A program made the translations under genes and the position numbers. Shown one piece after another: positions 24,360-36,659 of a stretch of 64,000 nucleotides of DNA (position 1 is the first letter of the stretch; each line of letters opens with the position of its first letter). This DNA is from Apoderus coryli (lineage: Eukaryota > Arthropoda > Insecta > Coleoptera > Attelabidae), in contig OU452199.1 of assembly GCA_911728435.2 (NCBI GenBank), forward strand, positions 39,133,253-39,197,252. The letters run 5' to 3'. Below the pieces are notes generated by a model, which was not told the origin of the DNA, ran no database searches, and saw only the letters and a list, made by a program, of their open reading frames with translations.

Positions 24360-24520
24360 ACTAAAAACGGCATCGACTCGTCGCAATCCCAGCCACATTC
24401 GGGCCCTCTACTATGTTATACTATATCTTATACTATAAGATACTATACTATAACTATAGTAGTAGCGGTGAATTGCTTTGAAGACAGAGAGGTAAAAGGT
24501 TCCGACACGAAGTGAAGTAA
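24360..24520 (+). repeat. Uninterrupted copy of a repeat that is split at 39.9/45.7 kb
   Basis: Contains ACGGCATCGACTCGTCGCA, a CTACTAT/TACTATA run and GCGGTGAATTGCTTTG, then CCGACACGAAGTGAAG. The left half recurs at about 39895-39985 and the right half at about 45724-45815, separated there by the 5.7-kb nest. Confidence 0.55.
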
Positions 24521-24793
24521 CTGTATATTAAACTGTGACGTTACTGGGTACATCCGTATAATCACATAAATCTTAAACATTGTTCTTGTATCATATGGCA
24601 GCCACCTGTTGCCACGCTTTTTCCTTGAAGTTTCTATTAGAATACTTGTCCAACTTGTAATTATAAGGAACCTCATGTTTTTCAATAACTGACACAACCA
24701 CTACATTAAATTCTTCGTCGTCTTTTATTTTGAAACTGACCAAATATTGCCTGCAACGCAATAACGGGAAACAAGAAACAAAAATATAGAAGG

Positions 24794-25341
24794 CAGGCCA
24801 CACATCAAGGAAACTGGAAACGTGAAATATGAAATAAGAAATCTGAAACATGAAATATGAAAGACGAAACAGAAAGTTTCTGCTTCATCGATGCACACAC
24901 CAGAATCAAATAATTTTGAAACTGATCAAATATTGCATCCAACGCAATATCAACAAGAAACAAGAAACAAAAATATAGAACAGAACCTATTTCATGAAAC
25001 CATGTTTCTACAGGATTTGCTTCACTATGACGTCACATGAAACACATTTCGCTGATGTGCGTATTCTCATTTACGGCAATGTGTACTTATTTTATGAAAC
25101 GTGTTTCATGTTTCTCGTTTCACATTTCATGTTTCATGTTTCCTTGATGTGTGGCCTGCCGAACAGAACCTATTTCATGAAACCATGTTTCTACAGGATT
25201 TGCTTCGCTATGACGTAACATGAAACACATTTCGCTGATGTGCGTATTCTCATTTACGGCAATGTGTACTTATTCTATGAAACGTGTTTCATGTTTCTCG
25301 TTTCACATTTCATGTTCCATGTTTCATTGATGTGTGGCCTG
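24794..25341. mobile_element. hAT-type MITE with a tandemly duplicated right end
   Basis: The left TIR CAGGCCACACATCAAGG (24794) is inverted at CCTTGATGTGTGGCCTG (ending 25158). The segment 24978-25160 is then repeated at 25161-25341 with a 183-base period, giving a second right TIR. Arms are rich in CATGTTTC/GAAACATG repeats. The ends resemble hAT non-autonomous elements; no transposase is present. Confidence 0.6.
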
Positions 25342-25652
25342 CCTAAAGATCCCAACTGCATTGCGTTTCCAAAAAAACTACTTAGTTTTTACAAAGTCCT
25401 TTTTACCATTAACCTAATTAGCAGGATCTCCTGAACCTGATTTCCATTAACCCAATATTCCTGCATTACAATTTAATTATATCAACATAAAAATTCTTGC
25501 AGTTATTACTTATATATAAAAGAAATTTAATGTTTCAATTAACATTTTAAAATTTCCGTTTTAATTTTCTACACAGTTAAAATTTTTCACACAGTAATAC
25601 ACAGCTCAAGTTGTTCCTATATGCATATATATAGTCTCTATATCTATAGGTA

Positions 25653-28600
25653 CAGGGTCTGTCAAAAAGTCGTTGAAATATTTAAGAGGGTGGTTTCTCA
25701 GGTTATTTTATGAAAAAAAAAAAAGTTCCCATAAACATACGTCTGAAAATGAATAGTTTCCCGGATACAATGTTAAAGTTTTTTTTTGTAAATAAATGAG
25801 TTTTTTTTATTTAGGTCAAATATTTCCTTCCTAATTTCTTTGAAATTTGGCAGCGTTGTTGCTGGAAATAGGGATTGATAGTTGCTTTATCTCAAGAGAA
25901 TATCGAAAGTAAATTTGAGTCAGTGGCGTACATTTTCTGTCAATAATTTTTATTAAGTTGTCCTCCTTACGTCGCTGGATTTATTGATTTCGATGTATTT
26001 CTACCAACAACGTCTGCTTGTGTCGAAACTACAATTTCAAATACCAAATTTACGATTACTATACAAGGTATATCAAAAATAACATTTTGAATGATTTTGT
26101 TTTTTTTTTAAATAAAATATTTTCAAAACCGTGATTTATTACACCAATTGTGCAAAAAACACTAATAAACTTTTTGCTCAAAGTGGTTAATTTCATTAAA
26201 ATAATAAAATTAAAAAAACAAGAAAATCAAAATCATTAAAAATATTTAACTGTTGTGTTAGTGACCTCTAAGTGTTTTCAAATTGAAGTTGGTTGGTTTT
26301 AGGTCAATTATAGAAACAAAGTAATTCCTCTGTCGACGTTTATTAAGTCATCCTCAGGACACTAGAATACAACAAAAAAGAAAAACATAAAGGGTGACTT
26401 GAAATTTACAATTAATTGTTAAATACACAAATAAAAAAAAAATATTTAAAAATATAAATAAATAAAAACATCAAGACATGTAATGTATTTTTTTTTCCCT
26501 TTGTTTAGACACAGATAAAACTACATACTACAACGGGTTCTCCATACTCACGTGAACAATTTGTTTCTTTTGTCAATATTTTAATTGTGAAGGATATTTA
26601 CATATGATGAAATCAAAAAGTGGGTTTCTTTTAAACATATATTTTCCTATTTTAATAGTGTATAAACTAAAACTGAATAAGCACAAACGAACAGAAAATG
26701 ATACATTTAATTTTTTTTTTTATTTTAAATAAAATTCCATCTTTTCCTATCAAACAGGTGTATATATATATATTACTTTCCAAGGTGAAGGTGGTTATTA
26801 TACGGGGTTTATTTATACAAAATGGATTATCTTCCTCGTGGGATCCTATTAATTAAATTTGCATAAGCAGAGCTGAAATTTTGGGTGTCAACTTGTTTAT
26901 TTACGTTATTTTGATGTATTTTTATATCTATCATCTCTTTCAAAAGTCTTTTTTTGTAGTTTCGCTGTCCACCAAGAATTCCTGTGTCTGCATTAACATG
27001 CTCAGTTAGACCAGATTTGTTTGGAGCATTAACTAAGTTTTGGGGTCTGATGTTCACTTGATGCTCTTTTATTCTTGTTCCTAAATACCGAGAAGTTTGA
27101 CCTATATAGACTTTATTATAATCTTTACACCGTATTTTATAAACAACGTTGCTCTCAAACTCCTTAGGGGTTACTGATTTTAGTTTACTAAAGAATTTTT
27201 TAGTTGTGTTCTCGTTCTTGAAAGCAACTTTGATATTAGTGTTAGTAAATACTTTACCTAATTTTTCGGATAAACTACAGACATAGGGTATTTTTAAATA
27301 TCTTTTATTATTATTTGGATTTAAATTAGGTAAACTATTTTGATTGGTTTCAGGTTTGAAGAGTATTTTATTAATAAGTTTCTCTGGATAACTATTTTTC
27401 AAAAGGTAGTATTTAATTAGTGTTAAATTTTTTTCGTGAAACCCTTCGTCAGACAAAGATAAGGCTCTATGTTTTAAGTTGTTAATGATATTAATTTTTT
27501 GATTAAAAGAATGGGATGAGTTAACATTTATGTATCTTTCAGAGAAAGTGGACTTGTGATACCAGTCAGTGATGATGATATTATTGTCACCTCTAATAAA
27601 TTCGATGTCTAAAAACGATAGCCTATTTCGATTTTCTTTTTCAAGTGTAAACATTAACTTTGGATGAAAATCATTAAAAATAGATAGTGTCTCATCAACC
27701 CCATTCACCGGAATGCACGTTAATATGTCGTCGACATATCTTTTATAGAACGGTAATTGGAATGGCAATCTTGGGATGCAGTTTTTTTGTAATTCTGACA
27801 ATACAATATCAGCGCATATTGGCGATAAACAGTTGCCCATACCAAGACCATATATTTGTCTATAAAATTTGTCTTGGAATTTAAAATAGCTGTTATCAAA
27901 CACAACGGTAAGGAGTTCGACGAACTGGTCCACATTTAATTTTGTATTCGGCTGGATGAGACCCCATCGATCCCTCACAAGAGCAAAACCAAATCAGTGG
28001 GTATATTTGTAAACAGCGAAACCACGTCCAAAGACACAAGAATGTAATTTGAAGGAATCGTCACACTCTTAAGTTCTTGTACTAGTGTGAAAGAATCCCT
28101 CGTATGATAAGAGTCCTTTTCAAAAGCATAATTCAAGAGATTGCTCAGATATTTTGACAGGTTGTAGATCGGAGAACCAACAAAACTTAATATAGGTCGC
28201 AACGGAATATTAGACTTGTGGATCTTCGGTAGGAAATAGATTTTGGGAAAAACACCGTTGTTACATTTTAACATTTTCTTTTCTTCAGTACTAAAGGATC
28301 CAGCTTTGAAAAATGTGTCTACCAATCTATTATTTTTATTCTGAACTTTATGTGTTGGATCTGTGTCTAAAGTATTATATGTACATGTGTCACTTAGCCT
28401 AGAGAGAGATTTTGCAAGGTAATCCGATCTACTTAGGGCAACTGTTGTGTTACCTTTGTCTGTTTTCTTGTCTAAGTAGGACGTGATCATAAGCTGAGAG
28501 TGACTTCCCAAAATGTATTTATTAAAAATATAATTTTTGATATACCCTGTATAGTAATCGTAAATTTGGTATTTGAATTTGTAGTTTTGACACAAGCAGA

Positions 28601-29149
28601 CGTTTTTATAAAGAATGACTTTTTCTTCTAAATCTACAAATAAAAAAGTTTTTCTTCTTCCAAACTCTATTCAATGTGTCCACGGATAGAGTTTGGTAGA
28701 GCGATAACTTTTTTATTTGTAGATTTAGAAGAAAAAATCATTCTTTATAAAAACGTCTGCTTGTGTCAAAACTACAATTTTGAGTACGAAATTTACGATC
28801 ACTATACAGGGGATATCAAAAATAACATTTTTAATGATTTTAATTTCTTTGTTTTTTTTTTTAATTTTATTATTTTAATAGTAGCTATGAAATTAACCAC
28901 TTCAAAACCATTAAAAATGTTATTTTTGATATACCCTGTATAGTAATCGTAAATTTGGCATTTGAAATTGTAGTTTCGACACAAGCAGACGATTTTATAA
29001 AGAATGACTTTTTCTTCTAAATCGACAAATAAAAAAGTTTTTCCTCTTCCAAACTCTACCCGTGGACACATTGTATGTTTATGAGAACTTTTTTTCATAA
29101 AATGACCTGAGAAATTACCCTCTCAAATATTTCCTTTTGAAATACCCTG
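25653..29149. mobile_element. CAGGGT-ended TIR element hosting a Penelope-like insertion
   Basis: The left end at 25653 (CAGGGTCTGTCAAAA, then AATATTTAAGAGGG and TTTCTCAGGTTATTTTATG) is inverted at the right end (29149 leftward: CAGGGTATTTCAAAA, TTTGAGAGGG, TTTCTCAGGTCATTTTATG). Inner copies of a GTCTGCTTGTGTC / GGTATATCAAAAATAACA block occur at about 26000-26090, 28520-28680, 28681-28830 and 28900-29090 in alternating orientation. The reverse transcriptase gene lies between them. Short ORFs at 28674-28943 and 28802-29098 are these repeats. Confidence 0.62.
26827..28595 (-). pseudogene. Penelope-like element: reverse transcriptase with GIY-YIG endonuclease, truncated and frameshifted
   Basis: Two frames overlap by four bases at 27975-27978. 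The upstream frame (28595-27975) has PKIYFLPKIHK, LRPILSFVGSP and LVSLDVVSLFTNIP, which holds catalytic motif A. The downstream frame (27978-26827) has GLGMGNCLSP, YKRYVDDIL (catalytic YVDD) and LSFLDIEFIRG. It then has a GIY-YIG nuclease module: VVYKIRC, KVYIGQTSRYLGTRIKEH. This order is diagnostic of Penelope-like retroelements with a C-terminal endonuclease. The first about 25 residues of the upstream frame are repeat sequence, not RT, so the 5' part is lost. One -1/+1 shift at about 27976 is the only obvious break in the preserved part, so decay is modest. The minus strand near 26365-26335 has a CTGAGGA...CGTCGAC motif that may be a decayed hammerhead. Confidence 0.88.
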
Positions 29150-29464
29150 TATATTTGTGCAGCACTACTGTTTTGTTAATGTTTCTACTATAAAAAATTG
29201 CGGAAATACTTTAACGCTGACGCTGTTTCTTTTGTTGTTATATTGCGATGATGTTCTCCCTTTCATCTAAGTTAATTAAAAATATAATTAAAAACTCATT
29301 AATTCGCGACGTTTTGTGCTTATGTGTTTTATTACTTGCCTTATTTTTACAGGCTCTTACACCCTCTAATGGTATACCAAAATAGGTGTCTGCAATTAAT
29401 TCTTGTGTATTATAATGTTTCTCACTTATTCATATCAATTTCTGTCTTGTTTTTATAAACTCCA

Positions 29465-31002
29465 GCGCTAGAGTTGCCGCGAGACACGAGACACAAGACG
29501 TCACGTTTCGAAGCCGTTTTGTCTCGTCTCGAGAGCATTTTGTCTTGATTTTCGAGACGAGAGGAGACATCTCGAAAAATTGTAATGACTTAAAACAATA
29601 AAAATAATAATTTTAAAGTTTAATTAATAAAAAAACGGCATTTTAGGGTGTGATCTGGTAATACGTGCCCTTAATTATAAATAAAATTTACAACAAAATA
29701 TAAAACCTTTATTAAAGAACTGCATTGTGCTTTACAGTAAAATAACCAAAACAAAACCAAAAAATAATATTATTACTAATAATAATTAATAATAACTAAT
29801 AAGATTTCTTCAGAAAATAAAATATCAACTCTAAGCTGAAGATAAATAAACAAAAATTACAATTCTTTTGGCGTAGCATAAAAATTGGATATATAGGTAA
29901 GTTCCACTAGTCAAAGTTTAGCTTTTTTAACGTACAAGTGTACCATGACTTAAGACATAATAAAGAACGAGCCGACTCTGCATGAAGTCGATTTCGAAGT
30001 TTAGTGCCTACTAAACCAGCTTTTGCAAAAAGGCGTTCTGAGCGAACGCTTGTTGGGGTAATACTTAATAAGTCTCTTGCCATCTTCCCAATTTGGGGAT
30101 AACGTCATTCATGGTGTCTCTCTCTCAATAAAAGTATGAGTTTAGCTCTTGTTTCCAAAATTCTTCATTTTCGGATTGAGGCGTCGCCTTTTTGAATATA
30201 AATTCAATATCACTGTCTTCATCGTAGCCAGATTTTTCTTCAGTTTCTTGTACGGGTGGAATTGACCTAATTGGTGCTTATATACTCTGAGAAAATATAA
30301 TTTTAGTTTGAAATTAAAAATCTATTTGTTTAAAACTTTATAGGCAGCCCTATATTATTATATTCTGAGTTATATATTTTGAATGTGCTGATGTTGTTTT
30401 TCTTTGATGTCTAGATATTTTACTGATAGATTGGAGACAGATTGGTCTCACATCGAAAAAGTCTAATTAACTTTCCTAATGTCTATATATTTTTTTACTA
30501 ATATTCGAGACAAAACGAGACCAGACGAGACGAGACTCAAGTTCGGGGTGTGTTAGAGTTTAAATTTGACGTTAAGTCAGAGTTTATTTGGCAACCATTT
30601 TGATTAACATTTCTAATAATTTTAATGTATTATTTCCCTCTTCTTATTTTCTTTCATTTATATCACAGGGAAAACGATCTGAGGTGATCATTAATGACAA
30701 TTTTTGTAAACATTTAGCCGCATAATTTGAAAACACTATCAAAATTTTAATAGTTCATTTAATTTTGAAATTGCACATTTTTCCTTAATACGGTCCAGTA
30801 CAGTTAGTAAATTGAGTATTGGTAACTACTGTAGAATTTTGTCACTGTTATTATTGTTGCTGTCCGTTATAATCTATCAGTATGCGCTATCTTGTTAATA
30901 TACTCGTACCTTGTCTTGTCTCGTCGTCTCGAAAAACATTATTTCAAAATTTCGAGACGAGACACAGCCTTATCTCGTCTCGTCTCGTGGCAACTCTATC
31001 CA
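29465..31002. mobile_element. hAT transposon remnant with GAGACGAGAC-rich ends
   Basis: The left end TAGAGTTGCCGCGAGAC (about 29470) is inverted at the right end GTCTCGTGGCAACTCTA (ending about 30999). Flanks read TCCAGCGC and TCCAGCAA, compatible with a decayed 8-base target duplication, as expected for hAT. Subterminal regions on both sides are dense in CGAGAC/GTCTCG repeats. A transposase C-terminus lies inside on the minus strand. Confidence 0.65.
29907..30083 (-). pseudogene. hAT transposase C-terminal (hATC) dimerisation fragment
   Basis: 58 codons from ATG (30083) to TAG (29907): MARDLLSITPTSVRSERLF, AKAGLVGTKLRNRLHAES, then ARSLLCLKSW. This matches the hATC block, in which ARxxLSIPxTSxxSERxFSxAG and LxxKRNRLxxE are conserved. 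Preceding codons (PQIGK) belong to the same block. hATC mediates transposase dimerisation; the catalytic RNaseH-like part is not recognisable, so this is a remnant inside the 29.47-31.0 kb element. Confidence 0.78.
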
Positions 31003-32940
31003 GCAAGCATCGATAGAACGGCAATAATCTGTAAAATCTAGGAGCCAGTGATTTTTTGTTCATAAAAAGTTGCCAATGGACAATTTCAAAGTTGCCGATG
31101 GACAATTACTTGCTTAAACCATCTAGTGCTATGTCCCGTGATCGAAAATCATAGTCTGGCAGCATTTCGTGGGATAGTTTAACGTAGGTAATTGCCGATG
31201 GCCAATTTTTGCGGTATATCATTCAGAAATGTGTCACTAGCAAGGGCCCGAAGGTTTTGGCGGGTTTAAGGCTTTGCCAGACGTCCTCAAAGTGAAAATT
31301 TTGTTTTTTAAATACTTGCCGAAACTTGTTTTTTTTTTTTTAATTAAAGAGAAAGACATTGCGAATTAAACCCACTTAGTGCCAGACGATTAAAAATTAA
31401 TGGGTGTCAAGTAATGTTTTAGTTTTTTCAATAAGTTAAAAAATCTCCTCCTCCTTTTTTTTTTCATATAGTGTGACCTAGATAATTTATTTTAACAATT
31501 CACACTTTCGCTCAGCATATCAATAAATCTAGCTTTCGTTAATGGAGCGATTCATTTCCGTAGTTCTTTCTATTTTCAAATTGTTGATTATACATTTGAA
31601 CATGCCCTCGTAGTTAAAATTACCGCACTAAAATATATCGTCACAGAGTGTAATTTAGTTTCGATATTATCTTGAGATAAAACAACTAAAACTACAACTT
31701 TTACTTTTCTAATGCCTGCATGTGATGAACAGGAGACAATTTAGTCGATAATGCTCCTGAAGAAGGCAATTATACATTGCCGAAACGTTGTTGTTGTCTG
31801 ACATGTGAAACAGGAGTTGGTTCACTTACAATGTGTAGAACCTCAACGCAAGAGAAAATCCATTATGAAATAATAAAGACGGGCTCAAGAAAAAAAGATA
31901 TACTCTGGATATTATGCAAGTGTTCTATTTCATCTGGCCAACATAATAAGCTCCAAACACTATTAAGTAATATTATCTTATTCTCTTTCATACGATACAT
32001 TCGTACGCGGTAATTTGTTCAAATTCACACAACATAAAAGGAACTTCATTTCTTTATACCAGTATAGCTTGTGGGATAAGATGTATTCTGTGTTATGTTC
32101 TTGATATTTTTCTTTTATGTCTACATTTTTCCAGAAATGTTCGCATTGCTGTCGATTTGGAGCAGAACGAAACGAATACAACGAACTCCCATTATTATTT
32201 GTTTTGTATTTACAATATAGGGAAAGGAGTGGGTATATGAAAGTAATCATTATTTGAAATGACTTTTGCGAGATGTTATTGTCTTGATTTGGTTGTTTAC
32301 GGAATATTTTGGTTAGAAAATTCTAAGATTATCGAATCTGAATTTAGATGGAGCTTTTAACTTTTCGATGGGAATGCTCTAATCAAATTTTAATACAGGT
32401 CGATTCAGAAATGTTAGTAAAACAAACTTCTTAATCATATTTTTGATTTTTTCTCTCTATGAAAAAGGCAGTTTAAAGCTACAAGAAAAATGCAGTTTAC
32501 TTCAATTCTGAAGCTAGTTTGTGACTCTAGGAAGTCGTGGAATTACCACAATTCAATCGATGTATTTTTGAGGCTTTGTACGTTTGTCAGTTGCATTTTC
32601 CGGACCGGCAGTTGGCTTAAATAAAAATGTCTAAAGAAAATATAATATATTGGAATCTGCCAAGAAAAAAACCTGTTTGACAAATGATTGGAGGAAATTC
32701 CGATTAAGAGTATCACCGGAAATGTTCGGTATATTTTTCATAAACTCTAGAGGCTTTAAAACCATCAGCATCAGGAACAGGTGTGAATGTAAAATGAAAC
32801 ATTCCAAATGTTTTAAAGTTTTTATTGCCTCGAAGCAATATACACAGGGGAACAAAAAATTTAGGTCACATTGAAGATCCAATATATTTTTTTTTTATTT
32901 TTTGGTTTGGTCATATTGGCAAATTTAAAATTATTATGTA
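31003..32940. other. Intronic stretch with one hammerhead-like motif
   Basis: At 31755-31790 the plus strand reads CTGAAGA, a 6-bp stem GGCAAT/ATTGCC with a 5-base loop, then GAAACGTT. Otherwise no supported gene or repeat. Confidence 0.45.
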
Positions 32941-33004
32941 CAGGGTGGCCAATTAAGAGATATAAGCGGCTGTATCTCGGGCACAACTCAGTGTAGAAAC
33001 TTGC

Positions 33005-33345
33005 AATAAACAATTTTATTCTGTCAGTTGTTTTTCACATCTAGGCTACACTTCTTCATGTTGGTCTTAAGAACATCCTTGTACTTCTTTTGCTGCCCTC
33101 TCTGATTTCTTGAGCCACCTTAAGCTGTCAGTAAAGGATTCTCTTTGGAAGGCGTTCCGTTGGCATACGGTTTACGTGGCCAGTCCATTGAAGCTGGTGC
33201 CCCTCAATCATCGCCTCAATGCTAGTTGATTCAGCATCCTCCAGAACGCTGATGTCTGTTCGTCGGTCCTGCCATTTGATTCCAAGAATTACTTCTCTAG
33301 GATATTTAAATGCCGCCGATAAGTGGTCCAAGACTCAAAGCTATA
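33005..33345 (-). pseudogene. LINE ORF2 C-terminal fragment, minus strand
   Basis: From 33331 the frame reads VILGIKWQDRRTDISVLEDA, EAMIEGHQLQWTGHVNRM and LPKRILY. After a frameshift near 33125 it continues as KKYKDVLKTNMKKCSLD (about 33085-33040). This is the conserved C-terminal tail of an animal LINE ORF2 that follows the reverse transcriptase. No catalytic motif remains. Confidence 0.65.
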
Positions 33346-33790
33346 TAGTTATGGGGTTGATTTGTGGAGGGACAGTAGCTTAGCGCATAAAGCTTTTATA
33401 ATGCAGAAGAGAGCTGCGAGAGTTCTTTCGGGAGCGGCTTTCAGAAGTCACTGCAGACCGATGTTTTCTTAAGCATCGAATTTGGTCCTGCCGTGCATTT
33501 ACGTATCACTCACTTTTAGAAATTCATTCTAGACTTTCTGACTTAGAGACGATAAGTGGCGTCCAGGACTATCAAACTGGAAGCCCTCGGTTGATCAGAC
33601 TGCCATATTTCAGGCTTGCGAGATCGGTCAAAATCTCATTGAACCTGAATTTATACAATAAACTTCCATCTTCACTGAAGGAGTTGGACTCAAGTTAAAG
33701 TGTAGTATTTACTTGCGGAGCATTGTTTATATTCGGTGGGTTTATTTTTGGACTACTCCTTTTAGTTGTTTAGATGTGAATAAATAGATT
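33346..33790 (+). pseudogene. LINE ORF2 C-terminal fragment, plus strand
   Basis: Head to head with the previous fragment. Frames spell GVDLWRDSSLAHKAFIMQKR, AARVLSGAAFRSHCRP, then in shifted frames a tyrosine-poor tail and KLPSSLKELD-like sequence near 33665. This is the post-RT region of a Jockey/CR1-type LINE. It has multiple stops, so it is long dead. Confidence 0.6.
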
Positions 33791-33835
33791 TTGCCTATGC
33801 TCTGTGAGTGATATTGTTTATATATTTATATACAG

Positions 33836-34640
33836 GGTGAGTTATTAGTGCGTCGAAGTTCGATATTACCTCAAAGACCAAAAATTTCACGCAAAACTAA
33901 GCAGCCAGTGTGTAGGCAGTCATAAAGTACGTATTTTAAAATTATTGTTATTTGTACAGGGTGGCTCATCTCATCAGGGTGAACCAAACTTACGTTTTTT
34001 TAAATGGAAAGCCCTATTTATTATTCCACAATTTCATTGGTTTAGACTTGACATTAATCATACCAAAATTTTAGAAAATTATACAGAGTGGTTCAAAAGT
34101 TACCACTAGTATTATATGCAAAACATGGCGAATTCTAAGGCTTCTATACTGGAACTGCAATAATTTAAACTCTGCTTCTTACGTGTATAGCTTTTTGATA
34201 GTTACCAACTTTGAGAAAAAGATAATTGTTAGTATATAGTGCAAAACCTGTATACAGAGTGAGTCCAAACTCAGATTTGCGTTTTCCTCGAATTTTCCAA
34301 ATGAGACACCCTGTATAAAATAATAATATCAACCTCAACGCACAAGACTAGAGTCTAGGAAGAATTTGTATTGAAATGTATTAATGAGACAGGCTGATGA
34401 TGGAGTAAGCTGACTAAATCATATAATTCGTATGCAGAATAATGAAATAGACCAAATTCGCGGTCTCGTTTAAATGTCGTAATTGGGATGATAATACGTG
34501 GAAGACGACAAATATGACAGATGACATTTCTCAGAAAACAAGCATTTCACCACTTATTGGGCAAAAAATGTCTTGCTGAGTTTTATTTTTAATATTATTC
34601 GTAAGTTCTTCAGTGGTAACCTAAATTTTTTGTTCGCCAG
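33836..34640. repeat. Cluster of short CAGGGTG-ended repeats
   Basis: CAGGGTG or CAGAGTG termini occur at about 33836, 33957, 34083 and 34255, and inverted (ACACCCTGTA) at about 34310. Nested or abutting MITE ends, no ORF. Confidence 0.45.
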
Positions 34641-36360
34641 TGTAGTATATTTACATTTCTTTAAAGGACTGTAGCAAACATAATATTATCCTAGCAGCAA
34701 GCAGTAATAAAACTAATTAAAACCTCCAAAATGTTGTGCAATCTGTTTGTTCTTGTTTATTAGCATCTACAATTGCTCTCTTGGCAATTGTAGCAGCAAA
34801 TTAATTAACAGCCTGTTATATTCGAAACACGCTTGTTTTCTCTCCCTCTGGCTGCTTTCACCCTTCCGTACAATACGTTTGATATACACTTTATTTTCAT
34901 AGATCAAAGATAAAATGATTTATTATTTGTTTTCACGACAGTAATCGAATGCAAGGCTTTTAAAGGGCTCTTAGGAGTATTGAGGTAGCGGGAAGCGGCG
35001 GCCTGAGTGAGTTAGTGATAGGGAGTACATACTTACAGGATCATTTTGGCTGCTATCTTTTAAAGCCTCAGTAGGCCACTGCGAAGTAATAGCTGCGTTT
35101 ATTAAGAAATCAAACAAACTTAACCAAAGCACAATTTAAAATACGAGTATAAAAACTAAAAAATATAGTACATGTTATTTTTTAAACCATGCAAGATAGA
35201 GAGTTAATTAAATAAGACTAGAGTTGCAGTTTTTGATGCCTATGTAATATCTCTTTACTATGCAGGCAAATTATTTTTAGTTTCTGAAATACAGGGATTT
35301 GTGAAAAACGCGGAATTTTATTTTCTTAAATATTTTGAAAACTATTGTTTTTTGACACAAAGTTTAAAATCAAGACTTTAATGGTTCTAATATGTCTACA
35401 AGATGGCACTTTCAAAATTAACGACCGCCTTACAGCTGCCACCATCAACTTTGTTTTTTTTTTTAATTCAGACCTGCATTTTAAATGATGTTTTCTAAAA
35501 TAGTTTGTCACTACCCTTAAAATAAAATATAACTCAAGTATGATCTCGACTTTTCGATTCGATAGTATGTTATAGACATAACATTAGAAGTTATAACCAT
35601 TAAACTTTTGATTTAAAACTTTGTCTCGAAAAACAACAGTTTTCGAAATATTTAAGAAAATAGGATTTGGTATTTTCACAAATTTCTCTACAGACTAAAG
35701 AGATTTTAAATAAGCATAACAAACTGCAACTTTTGTCTAATTTAACTCTCTATATATTGAATGGTTAAATGTTAAATAGTAGCTACCCTGTACATATAAT
35801 TATTAGGCATAATAAAATAACTGATCTAATTAAAAAAAAAATTCTCGCATTAATTTTCGCAAAACTCGATACTATGGAACACACGTCTATTTTGCGCGCC
35901 ATCCGGTTCTCAATTGACAGAATTGACAACCCCGACAGCTTTTCCTGTCCCATGGTGTTTCTAAGAAAACTTTTTATCAATTTCAACTTGGAAAATGAAC
36001 GTTAGGCTACAGATACAGGGAGACTCAGGAAAATGTAGCAAGCCGTCAAAATTTCACTGAAGCTACTACAGGAACTTAAATTTTCAATTAATATAAATTC
36101 CACTAGATATTTAATTGATTTTATCTTACATAAATAAAGTTGAGACGATATAGTATCGGAAATATCATCGGAATATTTGACGTATACAATTCCTGACCCA
36201 TGCGATACAATTTAGCATCAGAAACTGAATCATCACCTAACACATCTGCAGATAATCCACGAAAAGTTTTGCAAATTTCACTTATCCCGGACTATTTTTT
36301 AACTGAGAGATTATAATATCTAACGTTGTATAAAAAACTTTTATTTTGAACCAGTCTTCA
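34641..36360. other. Intronic stretch without recognisable features
   Basis: AT-rich. The opposite-strand ORFs at 35769-36005 and 35783-35986 overlap each other and have no recognisable similarity. Confidence 0.4.
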
Positions 36361-36369
36361 TTTGATTCT

Positions 36370-36655
36370 ACTTGAAATGATTTTTCTTTTCATCAAAAAA
36401 TCGTTTAGGAGTAGTTATTCTCTTTTGTGAAAACTCCGCCTTTTTTCTCCATTCCGCAGCCAAAGTACTTGATTCGCTTATCAATATATCAAAATTATTT
36501 CTAAGTGTTTTGATATTTTCGAGAGCAGTATTAAACATTTTTGAGGCTTGCGAAGCTCTCTTTCTCTCAGGGTTTTCTAATAATTGAATTAACTCAATAT
36601 GTTCACTTTTATTTATTAATTCAAGTACATTATCAACATTTATTCTTAATTTCTA
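36370..36655 (-). pseudogene. Possible transposase (hAT/ZMYM1-like) fragment
   Basis: An open minus-strand stretch without ATG encodes ELINKSEHIELIQLLENPE, then KRASQASKMFNTALENIKTL, AAEWRKKAEFSQKR and PKRFFDEKKNHFK before a stop. The charged KRxxxPKRFFDE segment resembles the linker before the C-terminal domain of hAT/ZMYM1-like proteins, but the match is weak and by eye. It could equally be an unrelated relic. Confidence 0.3.
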
Positions 36656-36659
36656 GTGA

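Noticed and set aside
26335..26365. Active hammerhead downstream of the Penelope-like gene
   Set aside because: CTGAGGA and a TGAC/GTCG stem are present but the GAAA core reads differently (GACAG), so it is at best a decayed ribozyme.
28674..29098. Two overlapping opposite-strand frames of 89 and 98 codons with similar residues
   Set aside because: They are the two arms of an inverted repeat block, not genes.
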